A stretch of 64,000 bases of DNA from Aldrovandia affinis. Its lineage: Eukaryota; Chordata; Actinopteri; Notacanthiformes; Halosauridae. Below the pieces are notes generated by a model. That model was not told where the DNA came from. It worked only from the letters and a program-made list of their open reading frames with translations, and searched no databases. Every line of letters starts with the position of its first letter. Position 1 is the first letter of the stretch. This document shows, piece after piece, positions 24,423 to 36,097 of the stretch. The stretch lies in NCBI GenBank assembly GCA_029706075.1, contig JAINUG010000137.1:1058501-1122500 (forward strand), read 5' to 3'. Made by a program: the position numbers and the translations under genes.

Positions 24423-24816
24423 TCCACAGAACTATCTGAAACACAATTGCATTTGAGTTCACAGTCATGTATCAACAACATCAAAAATACACACACAAAA
24501 TAAAATAGTTAAACATGGAATAACCATCCAACTTCATAACCACAGTTTTGATGGTTTATCAAGTGTATACAGGTCACAGTGTATGACATCAGGATATAAA
24601 TAAAGATATGAGCCATAGTGGAGAGTCAGCCTGATCTTAGCTCATCAGCCTTGACTGGACATAGATGATGTCACTGGAATAAAGAATTAGCTTTGCTTGC
24701 GTCTGACTCAACCATTAGATCACTCTGGAAAAGGTATACAGCTTGTTTCTGAAAAACAAACTTTGAAGCAATGTTTTCTGCTTGGTCCGTGAATCTTCTT
24801 TTACTTGTTCCCCTTC

Positions 24817-24817
<1 letters not shown>

Positions 24818-24870
<53 letters not shown>
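24818..24870. repeat. ATT microsatellite
   Basis: About 17 consecutive tta/att triplets; a shorter interrupted ATT run lies at about 28289-28340. Confidence 0.92.
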
Positions 24871-26049
24871 GGCTATTGCTGTTTAGTTATCAGTTGTTGC
24901 CTTGCCCAGGGAAACAGGATGATTACATACAATAGTGAACAAAATCTGTAATCAAACACACTTGAATACATCAAGAATGTGAAACATATATAAAAAAGTA
25001 TAGTATTAATTTATAAGGATCTTAATATGGTTTCACAAAGATACAATCACAATATAGAGTATAGATTATTATCGTCATGGTGGTTCATAATGGCTTTGTT
25101 TTCATTCTGGAGCTGTCCTGGTATGGCCAGCACATGATAACTGTGGCCTGGTCTACCTGCTAAATACTTCATGGGCTAATTCTGACTCAGGTAACCTGAG
25201 GCCACAGAAGGTGTGTCACGAGTCTTAGGGAGAGTAGGTATCACATGTCAAAGGAAAGCACTGGCATTTGCTTTACCTCACGTCACTGTCTAAAGGTGCG
25301 ACTAGATAATCTCCATTTGTTTTAAAGAGGCATGGCCAGACCTTCTGTGGCCATTGTGTATCATTAAAACAATGCATGGGATGTTTTCATTTAAATGTGT
25401 AGTTTCTTCAGCGTAGAAAGAAATGATTACAAGAAATCCAAACAGACACCAAATGTAAGCCTATTGTGTATCACTGTGTAAACAATGCATTGCTATTTGA
25501 CTTTTGTCTTTGTTAAAAAAAAAAAAACCCATAGAGGTAACTGCCAAGATAAAGGGCGAGTGGGGTCTCGTTGGAAAGGGGAGGGCCTTTATTTGGGCCG
25601 TTACCTGTGTGTAGGGCTCTTTTAAGGTCCTAGGACAGGATATCCTAGGCCTCATAAGGGCTGTTTACTTTGTGTGTCTGAACAATCATTTTCCCAAGGG
25701 TTTATTTTCGAACACTTCCAAATTAAATTCAAGCTCCAATTTGAAGCGCATTGTGATTTCTCAAAGGGAAGGCCGACCACGCTCTGTCTTTATTCACGGA
25801 AAATAAAACACGTTCAGATTTGGGGGTCAATTCCAGAGTTAATTCGGGAGATGAATTGACAGTTGCTTCATGAATTGAAAAATTCCCAGGACTCTAGTTT
25901 GGGGGGGGGGGGTGCGGCTGCCCAACCCACGTCGACGCAAACGGCTTTACCGCCAACCACAAAACTACTGAACGGGGGCGAGGGTGAAAAATATTTTCTG
26001 TTCACGGCGGCCGAAGCTGGGAATTACCATACCGTTCAGGTGGTTTTTT

Positions 26050-26625
26050 GTGCTTCAACCAACCCTCTTCTACAACCGCACCCACAGGTGTCTCTTGTCC
26101 CAAAACTCTGCAGCTAGATTATTAACCAAAACTAAAAGGAGAGAACACATTAGTCCTGTCCTAGCTGCTCTACACTGGCTTCCTGTAACCTTTAGAATAG
26201 ACTTTAAGGTCCTCCTTCTCACTTACAAAGCTCTAAATGGACAAGGACCTAACTACATAGCTAAATCTCTTACAAATTACACACCAGCTAGAACACTGAG
26301 ATCATCAGATGCAGGTCTATTAGAGATCACCAGAAACTGTCATAAGAAGGTTGGTGATGCGGCCTTGTCAACTACGCCCCAAAATTATGGAACACATTAC
26401 CCATAAATATCAGGGAAGCCAACACACTAGACATTTTCAAAAGACAACTTAAAACCTATCTTTTTACCAAAGCTTTTGATTAACTCTGACTTGCACTACT
26501 AAATTGATCTTGCACTATATATATTTTAATCTTCTCTGATTATGCATTCTGTGTAAAGCACTTTGAACTGCAATTCTTGTATGAAAGGTGCTATATAAAT
26601 AAAGTCTTACTTACTTACTGGAATA
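26050..26625 (+). mobile_element. L2/CR1-like LINE, 3' end of the reverse transcriptase ORF plus tail
   Basis: The plus-strand frame reads AARLLTKTKRREHISPVLAA then LHWLPVTFRIDFKVLLLTYK then ALNGQGPNYI and ARTLRSSDAGLL. This is the characteristic C-terminal region of L2-type non-LTR retrotransposon ORF2. A frameshift near 26340 breaks the frame, and the ORF continues degraded to about 26480. The 3' end has tgtaaagcactttgaactgc, a tatataaataaagt block and short tta repeats, again L2-like. It is 5'-truncated and inactive. Confidence 0.85.
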
Positions 26626-27164
26626 GGCAGACCGTGCTTCCATGCGCCTTTGTCTAAGATTAGCACGACTGAAATGAAACTAGAGCCCCCAGAATGTTTT
26701 GGGGGATTTTTCAACAAATTCACTGAATTTCAATTCAATTCCTGAAATGAATGAACTGAAATGGAATTGACCCCCAAACCTGATACAGATACTGTGTGTC
26801 CGATTGATCATCTGAACTGATGCTCTTTTTGCCCGGCCTGTTCACATGTTCGATCGGTTGCTTTCCGGCCTTCACACTAATGACTGACAGGTTATGTGAT
26901 TGGCCCACTTAGTTGGCAATAATGTGTCCAAGGTCAATAGATAAGAGATAATAGCAAGGTCAATAGATAAGAGACAGCAGTAAAGTAAATGGAATACATC
27001 TGGAACCCAGATGGAAAATTTAAACTTTTCAATCAATTCCTTCAGCAGTTACTTAGGTGTTTACAACCTATTTTCTCTCCGTTTGTTAATATTTTTTAAT
27101 TCATATTCAATAAGTAGCGTTATAAATGTAAATTTATAACGGAATTTAAAACAGAATCACAACC

Positions 27165-27478
27165 CACTCAAAACACACCTTTTCAGACTCCACTACCACT
27201 GAATTCTGTACATCTAGACAATTGTCATCACCACTGCCTACTTGTTCAATACCTCTTGTATATGTATCCTTTCTTACTCCTCAAAAAAATAATCATTTTA
27301 CTAACCTTTTCCTTCCCAGTGTTACAGGTATGGTATGCAGCTGCCAACAATGATGTCTATTGCTGTATTACTGCACTGATCTCTTGCGCGAACAATGATT
27401 GTTCATATCATGTATTAATGCACATCTTGTAAGTCGCTCTGGATAGGAGCGTCTGCTAAATGCTTAAAATGTAAAAGT
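27165..27478 (+). mobile_element. LINE 3'-UTR fragment with SINE-shared tail
   Basis: It begins in the end of the LINE ORF (actcaaaacacaccttttca), runs through gttacaggtatggtatgcag and ends in gtaagtcgctctggatagga. It is collinear with the copies at 38.8-39.2 kb (plus) and 54.2-54.5 kb (minus). Confidence 0.85.
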
Positions 27479-28439
27479 AAATTGTTTTCTGACTGTACAC
27501 ACCGTCCCTCAATGTAGTGTGATCAAAGGGTAACCAGTGAACATGAACACTGCAACTGCTCATTTGTATGGGCGCCATGTTGACTTTGAGAGGAGAAAGT
27601 TGGGTGCCTAATATATCCACCATGATGTCACACAAATGAGTCATCACCTAATCAGATATGACAGCTAAAGTCCCCCGGACAGAAGACAGCTTTGCCAATG
27701 GCCCATGCTACTGTAACCTCACCAACAAGTGAAATGTGAAAGAATTATGGGCTTTTTCCCCCCTCTCTGGTTCTCTCAAGATTGAACCCCCCCCCCCCCC
27801 CACCTCCACCCCCTTAGTTGATGTCAAAAGATAATGGAGCTAATATGGAGTTTAGGGTCCAATCTCAGCTCCCTTCTCAAATTCCTTGCACTGAAAGAGG
27901 ATTAATTTCTGTGTAGAGCTTAAACCCTTTCATTGGAAATCGACTGTGTCACGCGGTTCTGGGTGAACCATGAGACCGGGAGAACACAGGAGTATGTGGC
28001 TTGTTTGTTGTTGTTGAAGGATTCGCATGTTTATTTACGATTGTAAAGGGGGCAGATTGGTAAGGAAATCTGGGGGGCTGAACGAAAGAAGGGGGGAGAA
28101 TTGAGAATGGAGTTAATATTATGACCCCGGATGTCAGGAGATAATGTTAATTTTTTTACGGTTACAACACAACTACTGTCTTGGAGCGGGACCCAATGGG
28201 ACTGCAGGGATTCAGGTGTTTTGGTTTAGTTTAGTTTAGTTTATCCATTCCAAAATTATGATGATTTTTTTTATATCTTCCTGACTATTCTATATGATGA
28301 TTATTATTATTATTATTATTATTATCATTATTATTATTATTGTTATCATTGACCATTACCATCATCAAAAGTTTTTAACCTCAACCAGAAAATGTGCTTG
28401 ACAATGTGTCTTTACAATGTACACCCGCAAACAAAAACT

Positions 28440-28476
28440 AAATATATATATATACTGTATATATATATATATATAC
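28440..28476. repeat. AT microsatellite
   Basis: TA/AT dinucleotides interrupted once by ctg; a similar run lies at about 21822-21841. Confidence 0.85.
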
Positions 28477-30725
28477 ATAATTCTTTCCACCAACCTCAAA
28501 TGTAAGTCACAACAAAATGCATTTCCTTCATGAAAATAAATTCCCTAAAGCCATGCTTATTAGCGCAGAATTTCTGGACCAGTATAATCCCACAGTAATT
28601 GAAAACGGGTTTAGATAATGTACTGTAGTCAGAGACTTGAGCCCTCTACTTTTTTCACAAGGAATTTTCCCACCTGGGGATTTGTGTTTTATTAATGAAT
28701 ATAAAGTTATTATATGAACCAGCCCGCCTTGAGCTTTGGGGAAATTCTACTAATTTCATCTTGTTTCGTCAGCAAAGAGGGGGATTGACCCAGATATTAC
28801 AAGAGATCCATTGAAATAAGAACAGAATACATGAACTAAAGAATCCAACCTCGGTAAGTACGGTTATGTTTTTTGGTGAGAGTTTTCATTCTTCGTTTTT
28901 TTTTTTTTACGTTCTGTGGGAAATGCCTTGTTTTTTGATTGAGGATTAATGTGGAAAATAATTAATGAACCTCAGAGGAGCACCATTCAAAACTATGAAT
29001 GAGTTATGTGTGAGATTACACATTTGGTGTCATCAGTTATCTGCACTACATTTGGCACAGCAATTTTTCATACGTCCATTTTAGAAAGAAAAAAACCCAA
29101 TCTTCATTAACTTTGCCATTTTTTGCCAAGTTTTAAAGAAGCATAATAAATACACTGAAGACCTGAAGGTTACCAATATAACAGAAAGCCAACTTCCTGT
29201 TGTGTCACGTAAGAGAGTTTCCCCATTTGCGCTACCAAGACATTTCTTCTCAAACTCCAAGCGCAAAACCAAGCCCTTCTCGTAGAATAATTGCTACAGG
29301 AGCAGTTACAGAAAAACCCTCCACTGTTTCAACACAGGCGCTCTTCAAATGCAAACGCCATCTAGAGCGGAGCCGCCATTTGACGCTGTGATCTTTTGTG
29401 TGAATGTGCAGCCTAGGGGCTGTCTGGCCCTCGTCTGAGTGCAGTTTGCCTGGAACAAAGGAGCCGAACACCTTGGCCACTGACAAAGGGACAGAGCCAC
29501 TGTGATGCTAATAGGAGCGGACATGCTTGGCTGATGTCTGCAATTTCACTTCATAATGCTACATACAAATTCAAGCAAATGGGCCTTTTCCACTTAACTT
29601 CATTAACAGACACCCACCCCCGTGACTGAAGCTGTTTGATGATACAGAATGACCTGGGCTTATACATGTAGCTTTGAGTATGTATGTTTTACCCCCCACC
29701 CCCACCATGTATTTCACAGAATTTCATGTTGGTGAAAGTCAATCGTATGGCAAAATACTTTGGGCCTCTAGAGAAAAGTCAATAACGGGACGAAGTGGGA
29801 AAATAACTACAGAACTGTGATGGTCAGGCTATCTGCAGCATTTCCACCACATCTGTGTAAGCAGCCAGGTCATCAGTAAAGCTGAGTGGACTGCCTTTAT
29901 GTCACCCTGACTGACTACGTCTCTCTCAGGCCTTGTTTCACCCAAGACAGTGATGGCCACCAATCTTTGCCAGGGAGCCACATTAGCATAACTCAATCAT
30001 CACTAGAGCTGGACTGACACGATATACTCAAATAATATTTGATATGCGATGCATTTGTAAATGTATGTATCTGGAAAATAGAAAAATTATCGCGAGCCAC
30101 CAATTGAGGCTCTGTGGCTCGCGAGCCGTGCAGTGACTGCCCCTGACCTAAGGGGAGCGCCACTGAGACGCTGTTTGCCTTGTAATAAACAACACGTCAG
30201 CATCTGAGCATACCATGGCATACTCTTTTTGTTTTATTGTTGATTATATTCTGTTACGGTGAGACTTGGAGCAATCCGTGGACATGTGTATTCTCAAGGG
30301 CCATGGACGAGCAAAGTGGCAGGGTTTCCTTGGAATTGAACAACACTGAACAATGTTTTGTTCTTGTGTTGACCGCTCGTTTTGGGCAAGGCACACGGTG
30401 GCCATGACTGCGTTTGAACTGAAATGACTGATCTCTGTCTCGATTCATCCCGAGCGGTATCAAGAGGCTCTGGAGAAACGTGGAAGTGACTAAGTGAAAT
30501 TCAATTAAGCCTGTCTAGCTTTCTCTTAATGGCGTACTCACACTGTCTTCTGTACATCGGAAATGAGCCACCTAATTATAAGAGATTATCAGTTTCCATT
30601 CACATAAGAAATGGCCAGTTTCGATTCTCAGAACCATGCGTTATTTGAAACATGCACTTATTTGAATGCTACTTTCAGAACCGGTTTATAAAAATAAAAA
30701 AAACTGGAGAACGAGAACTGATTCT

Positions 30726-30850
30726 TAATATATGCCATTTAGCAGATGCTTTTATCCAAAGCGACTTACAGTAGTGAAAGCATACATTTTTCAGTATGTG
30801 TGGTCCCAGTGGAAATCGAACCCACAACCTAAGCGTTGTCAGCGCCATAC
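30726..30850 (-). mobile_element. tRNA-derived SINE (ggctcag-head family), 5'-truncated
   Basis: Tail (tatgccatttagcagatgct), body and B-box region (gaaatcgaacccacaac) are present. The A-box head is missing beyond ttgtcagcgccatac. Confidence 0.85.
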
Positions 30851-31592
30851 TAAAAGGGATAAAAGGTTCTTCAAGGGATGAAAGGTGTGATGGAAAGTCA
30901 TGCAGTTAGAAGCGAAGGTTTGTCTGATAGGTTCCTTTAATGTTCACCAAACTGTGCTGAGCAGCAGCAAGGTTAGGGCTTACCTGGCCTGTACCTTAGT
31001 GCAGCACTGTAAATTTAAAATGCTGCTGTTGTCGGAGATCTTGTGTCAGGGGGCCACAAACCAAAAGTGCTGCCCATGCAAGTCAGAAGCATGAAACTTT
31101 GCCATTGTCATGTAAAAAGCACACATATGTTTAATTTCAACCATTTCATTTTGTCCACACGATTTCCATTTTTGGTAACCCTGTTGATAAATAAGAGCAC
31201 TTTTCTGTATTGCCTCCAATATCCACAAGAGGGCGATAGTACCCTTCACCCCAGTTTTATTTGGTTTGTGAATTTATCTGCGCACGACAGCATTGACCTC
31301 CAGCACCTGCTGGGAAACACGAAGATATGCTCCGTTTTTATTTCCTTCCAGTTAATCCAAGTGAAGTCCCATGTGTATCACCACAGACATATGGATGGAG
31401 ACTGAACAATATTTAGGAAATTGATCAAGTAATGCAATTTACATCAGCAGATACATTTTATACAAAAATCAAGATCATAATCATACCGACGCTCATCATA
31501 ATTTCCCCACCAGTAACCTTATCATGTGTGAACACAACTCCCAAGGTGAAAATCCCCCCTCCCCCAGAAAACGTATTTCCACGCTCTGATAA

Positions 31593-31598
31593 TTTATT
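31593..31598 (-). terminator. Candidate polyadenylation signal of tspan19
   Basis: AATAAA on the minus strand, about 333 bases after the tspan19 stop codon. It is the first canonical hexamer I noticed downstream. No transcript evidence is available. Confidence 0.35.
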
Positions 31599-31930
31599 GT
31601 AGTATTCTATATAATATCTTATAAACTCAATATTGGATTTAATATCTAATTATCTATTGGTGGCAATACATGTCTTTGGGAAAAACATAAGAAAAATACA
31701 TTGGGGATTAATTTCTTCATTTCACTTATTAGCTGATATTGTTGGTATGTTTTGGCTCCATTTTAGTAGCATGTTCTGAATTATGATTCAGCTGATATGC
31801 TTTCCTGCACAATATAACGGACTGCCTACATTATGAATAATGTTCCTCTTGTAGGCTACATGTTATTCCAGCAGAAAAATGACAACAAAAACAAAATGGA
31901 TTAGACAAACAGATCACACGCTGGCCTTCA

Positions 31931-32056
31931 TCAGTCGATGTGTTGGTATCCGTCATTGGTGGCTGAAAACTCCTGTGAAGCACTGAGCAGTCTCTTTTGT
32001 TTGACTTTCTTCTTGATACTCCGCACCAAGTACAAGCTGAGAACAAACTGGATGAC
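31931..32056 (-). CDS. tspan19: tspan19 coding exon 8 (C-terminus and stop)
   Basis: Acceptor CTTTTCCAG, then 41 codons and a TGA stop at 31933-31931 followed at once by a second TGA. It encodes the end of TM4 (VIQFVLSLYLVRSIKKKVKQ) and a cytoplasmic tail ending NDGYQHID. The cluster of lysines after TM4 fits the usual inside-positive boundary. It joins exon 7 in phase 0. Confidence 0.93.
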   Translation of the reverse strand, partial: VIQFVLSLYLVRSIKKKVKQKRLLSASQEFSATNDGYQHID

Positions 32057-32586
32057 CTGGAAAAGAAGTGACCACTCTCATGTTACATTTTCAAATAATT
32101 ACCCACTCCTGCGTCCACTTTATGCAGAAAGGTCATTAAAAGGCGCTGCATGTACTATTGTTGATGGGATTTAAATTACGGCCTTTCCATTACGGCTGTG
32201 TCAACCCAGTACAGGCATCGCCATTGGTTGGTCGCTTCCAAATGTTTGGTGATTGTCGATTGCGATTTCCTCTGACAGCTGGCAGTTCCTGTGCAATCCC
32301 GTGAGAATTCTCATTGCCCAGACACAGAGAGAGTAAGGCCAGATTCCCATCCTGGCTCTTTGCTTTTCCCCAAGTCTACCTTTACATGATTGGTTGTTGA
32401 ATCTCACAAGTGAAGTCTTCACCCATCCCCCCCCCCCACGAAGATATTGAGATGTTTACAACCTTTAAGTGCTCCTCTTAGGCAGTGGTCTACCCTCGCA
32501 TGCCTCTCTCAGTTTCTTTGCCAAGGCTACAGGACAGATCACCAATCTGGCTCTTCTAGTCTGGCCATGTTATCCTGGTTCACTTT

Positions 32587-32939
32587 TTTAAATTTTTTAC
32601 ATTTTATTTCACATTTTTTCCCTTTTTTTTCCCCAATTTGGTTGCCAATTCCCCCTCCCCCACGAGTCTGCCGCCCGTCCTCTGGGTCGAGACACTCTTT
32701 CCGGGCCGATAGATCCGCCTCTTCCGAGACGGAACTGTACCACGGACGCCTTTTTCCTGCTCCTCGACGGACTCGTGCCGGCTCACCCTCCCTCCTCCCG
32801 GAGGCGGACAGCCAAATACCACCTCCAATCGGGGCTGATGACCAGGGCTTCCAACCATGTCCCTGACAGGCAGCTCACACCACACCGGACCAGCCAGTCT
32901 AAGTGTGGTGCGTTAGACCACTAAGCTATCCGCCACCCC
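32587..32939 (-). mobile_element. tRNA-derived SINE (cgcagcggt-head family) with perfect target duplication
   Basis: About 353 bases in tspan19 intron 7. On the minus strand the tRNA-like head reads gtggcggatagcttagtggt. The body is GC-rich with an aggcggaca-type block, and the 3' end is caaccaaattggggaaaaaa. It is flanked by the perfect 15-base direct repeat atcctggttcacttt at 32572-32586 and 32940-32954. Confidence 0.93.
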
Positions 32940-33009
32940 ATCCTGGTTCACTTTCAATCAGTTTACCAACTCCCTCCCTCTCCAGCCCCACCAGCCCCGT
33001 TCTTGCGCA

Positions 33010-33165
33010 AAATGGCTGTCAGGCATCACGCAAGCGGTGGCAATGCTTTAGTGGTGGTTGAGGTCAAGTCCACCCCCCACACCCTCACTGTAAATAACTT
33101 TTGAGATCCTGAGAGGAGAAGTGCCATGTAAAAGACACTTAATATTATTATTATTATTACTTTAA
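33010..33165 (+). mobile_element. 5S-SINE 3' fragment
   Basis: In tspan19 intron 7. The gtggtggttgaggtcaagtc block and a terminal ATT microsatellite match the 3' part of the 5S-derived SINE at 13.6-14.0 kb. The 5S head is absent. Confidence 0.55.
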
Positions 33166-33227
33166 CTCACGATCTCTGACTTTATCTTAACGCACTGCTA
33201 ATAAGCAAGTCTCTTTTGCAACATTAC

Positions 33228-33311
33228 CTGAATGAGAACCAGGCCAGCATTCATGCCCAGTATTGTGAGGCCATTCTGTCGGAGCCAGTCGCTTATACGT
33301 CCCTCACAGCC
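33228..33311 (-). CDS. tspan19: tspan19 coding exon 7
   Basis: 84 bases, phase 0 at both ends, with acceptor TCTGACACAG and donor GTAATG. It encodes GCEGRISDWLRQNGLTILGM then NAGLVLIQ: the last cysteine of the large extracellular loop followed by the first part of TM4. The GCE motif before TM4 is typical of tetraspanins. An alternative upstream acceptor (TATACAG) would not keep frame with exon 6. The upstream intron holds a hAT-type foldback element that begins about 40 bases from this acceptor. Confidence 0.92.
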
Positions 33312-33351
33312 CTGTGTCAGAAAGTCGTTCAAAAACAGAGCTGTATAAGAT

Positions 33352-33765
33352 GGGGGTGTAAAACTCGTTCCATGAAGGGCCGAGCATGCAAGATTTGGTT
33401 GCAACCAGTGCACCACACTGGGTAATTTCACCTGTTACATTTTACATTTACATTTTAAGCATTTAGCAGATGCTCTTATCCAGAGCGACTTACAAGATGT
33501 GCATTAATACATGGTAAGAACAATCATAGTTCGCGCAAGAGATCAGTGCAGTAATACAGCGATAGACATCGTTGTAGGCAGCTGCGTTTTTTTTTTTTGA
33601 GGAGTAAGAAAGGATATATATACAAAAGGTATTGAACAAGTAGGCAGTGGTGATGACAATTGGCTACAGTTCCCCCTCCTTGGTTGAAGAAGGGACCTAA
33701 TTAGTGAAATCACCTGGTGTAGTGCACTGATTGCAACAACAAACACCCCCAGTTTGACAGCCCTG
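33352..33765. mobile_element. hAT-type foldback element split by a LINE 3' end (nested insertion)
   Basis: The left half 33352-33431 (ggggtgtaaaactcgttcca to gggtaatttcacctg) and the right half 33668-33765 (agttccccctccttggttga to tttgacagccctg) are the two arms of the family found intact at 43023-43223. Between them lies a minus-strand LINE 3' end (33432-33667) with the usual tail. The composite fills most of tspan19 intron 6. Confidence 0.85.
33432..33667 (-). mobile_element. LINE 3' end nested in a foldback element
   Basis: Minus-strand copy with tail (tttagcagatgctcttatcc), gcgcaagagatcagtgcagt, a T-run and the distal part ggcagtggtgatgacaattg. Confidence 0.88.
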
Positions 33766-33872
33766 ATATAAAGTGAAATAAAGGGCAGAAGCAATATTGA
33801 AAAGTAGCTTCAGTAGTTTAACCGTGCACACGACCTTTAATTGCATTTCAGTGCAAGACTCTGCCCTCCTAC

Positions 33873-34043
33873 CTGCTGGTGCACAGCTGAGCCCCTGCCA
33901 AACCTCTGTGAGGCGTCACTGCTGAGGAACGGGCAGCTGGAGTTGAAACACGAGCAAGGATACACGCTTTCCTTGTCGAGAAGTGTTTGAATGAAAACAT
34001 TATTGTCCCACTGGGTGTAGTTGAATCTTCCACAGCACTCGCT
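33873..34043 (-). CDS. tspan19: tspan19 coding exon 6 (large extracellular loop)
   Basis: 171 bases, phase 0 at both ends, with acceptor TTATCCAG and donor GTAGGA. It begins SECCGRFNYTQWDNNVF, containing the CCG signature that defines tetraspanins, and continues through SVYPCSCFNSSCPFLSSD. With GCE in the next exon the loop has six cysteines, as in human TSPAN19. NYT and NSS are potential N-glycosylation sites. Confidence 0.95.
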
Positions 34044-34154
34044 CTGGATAAGACAATAAAAGAATATTTTTTTGGTTCTGGCACAACTCTGAAATACGTA
34101 TTTGATGAATTATGATATGCAGTCACAGCTGGTGGAATGTTTCTTTATACTCAC

Positions 34155-34265
34155 ATAATGCTGGACAGTGTCGAGCAGGCGCCACATTTCGGCTGAGCTG
34201 TTTGCGCTCGCTGTCCCATAGGTCAGAATGATCTCATCCACCTCATCTATCAACGCCTGTTTGAT
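34155..34265 (-). CDS. tspan19: tspan19 coding exon 5
   Basis: 111 bases, phase 0 at both ends, with acceptor CTGTCACAG and donor GTGAGT. It encodes IKQALIDEVDEIILTYGTAS then ANSSAEMWRLLDTVQHY, the helical first part of the large extracellular loop before the CCG motif. Intron 5, separating it from exon 6, is only 111 bases. Confidence 0.92.
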
Positions 34266-34482
34266 CTGTGACAGGACACCAATCAAACTGCGCATTAACA
34301 TCGTCTGCTCTCGGGAAACGTTTCAGCCATATCCCTACACCGAATACAAAAAAGACATGACTCTTTTAAGGTTGCATTTTCCAAACGTTCCCACGGACCA
34401 AGAATGGATCATTTCATTTAATTTCATACAAATTGAATAGCTAGTAATGATGCACAGTGCTGGTAGCACTATAATGTAATAT

Positions 34483-34620
34483 TATATATGCCATTTAGCA
34501 GACGCTTTTATCCAAAGCGACTTACAGTCGTGAATGCATACATTTTCAGTATATGTGGCCCCAGTGGGAATCAACCCCACAACCTAAGTGGCCAACGCCA
34601 TGCTGTACCTACTGAGCCAC
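34483..34620 (-). mobile_element. tRNA-derived SINE whose head grades into the 29-base array
   Basis: Tail, body and B-box region (gtgggaatcaaccccacaac) are intact. The A-box end (tacctactgagccacacaga) is continuous with the tandem array that follows on the plus strand. Confidence 0.88.
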
Positions 34621-35593
34621 ACAGAACCACGCTCTACCTACTGAGACACACAGAACCACACTCTACCTACTGAGCCACACAGAACCACACTCTACCTACT
34701 GAGCCACACAGAACCACGCTCTACCTACTGAGACACACAGAACCACGCTCTACCTACTGAACCACACAGAACCATGCTCTACCTACTGAGCCACACAGAA
34801 CCACACTCTACCTACTGAGCCACACAGAACCATGCTCTACCTACTGAGCCACACAGAACCACACTCTACCTACTGAGCCACACAGAACCACTCTCTACCT
34901 ACTGAGTCAAACAGAACCATGCTCTACCTACTGAGACACACAGAACCACGCTCTATCTACTGAGCCACACAGAACCACGCTCTACCTACTGAACCACACA
35001 GAACCACGCTCTACCTACTGAACCACACAGAACCACGCTCTACCTACTGAGCCACACAGAACCACGCTCTACCTACTGAACCCACACAGAACCACGCTCT
35101 ACCTACTGAGCCACACAGAACCACGCTCTACCTACTGAGCCACACAGAACCACGCTCTACCTACTGAGACACACAGAACCATGCTCTACTTACTGAGCCA
35201 CACAGAACCACGCTCTACCTACTGAGACACACACACAGAACCACGCTCTACCTACTGAACCACACAGAACCACAGCTCTACCTACTGAGCCACACAGAAC
35301 CACGCTCTACCTACTGAGCCACACAGAACCACGCTCTACCTACTGAGCCACACAGAACCACGCTCTACCTACTAAGACACACAGAACCACGCTCTACTTA
35401 CTGAGCCACACAGAACCACGCTCTACCTACTGAGACACACAGAACCACGCTCTACCTACTGAGCCACACAGAACCACGCTCTACCTACTGAGACACACAG
35501 AACCATGCTCTACTTACTGAGCCGCACAGAACCACGCTCTACCTACTGAGCCACACAGAACCACGCTCTACCTACTGAGCCACACAGAACCAG
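34606..35593 (-). repeat. 29-base minisatellite derived from a SINE head (tspan19 intron 4)
   Basis: About 34 tandem units of 29 bases. On the minus strand the unit contains gtggttctgtgtggctcag followed by taggtagagc. Two main variants differ at ggctcag versus gtctcag, and there are a few one- to four-base indels. No spacers and no ORF. Confidence 0.97.
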
Positions 35594-36097
35594 TGGTAAA
35601 TGGCACATGTTATATGAATAGGGTTGTAGAGTGGGTAATGATGTGCAGTGCTGGTAGCACTAGTGAGCCCTGAACAACAGAAGGACACAAGGGCTGTCCT
35701 CCCGAAAAATAATTTATAAATAATGTTGGTAAATAATGTTATAAATACAGGGCAGTGACAATAAATCTATGAATCGGGTCTATTTCTGTGCTTGAAGTTG
35801 TTTTCTGTGCTTGGAGTTGATGCGGCATGTTCGGTTGTTCTTTATCAATGTTCTGTTCTGTTCAATCTAAAAGCTGAATGCACTTTCTGTAAGATCACTT
35901 TACATAAAAGTGGCTGGCAAATGACTGAAATGTAATGATGAATTAACTAATGCCTTAATTACCAGAAAAACTCATCAGATCTTGCTGTTACATTAAATCT
36001 GTATATTTCCGCAGTGTAAACATGCTGGCTATTTCAAATTATCTGGAGAATGTCAATTTCAAAAAAGTAAAACAAGATGTTATAAATCTGTCCTTAC

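Larger units (their letters stand above)
18069..31930. other. Intergenic region between slc6a15 and the tetraspanin gene
   Basis: About 13.9 kb between the start of slc6a15 coding sequence and the 3' end of tspan19. It should contain the slc6a15 promoter and any untranslated first exon, but I see no decisive marker for either. The moderately GC-rich stretch at 18.0-18.3 kb and the low-repeat stretch at 19.3-22.2 kb are the places to look. Repeats are listed separately. I recognise nothing in about 18.3-19.0, 19.3-21.5, 22.9-23.6, 24.9-26.0, 26.7-27.1 and 28.5-30.7 kb. Confidence 0.7.

Noticed and set aside
31043-31405. 120-codon open frame near the 3' end of tspan19
   Set aside because: No recognisable domain, and it is on the strand opposite the tspan19 3' UTR. 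It is likely chance.
33311-33335. Alternative, longer exon 7 of tspan19 from the TATACAG acceptor
   Set aside because: It would start out of frame with the exon 6 donor, whereas the GACACAG acceptor keeps phase 0 and gives a canonical loop end.
34606-35593. CRISPR-like array
   Set aside because: The 29-base repeats are contiguous with no unique spacers, and the genome is vertebrate. It is a minisatellite.
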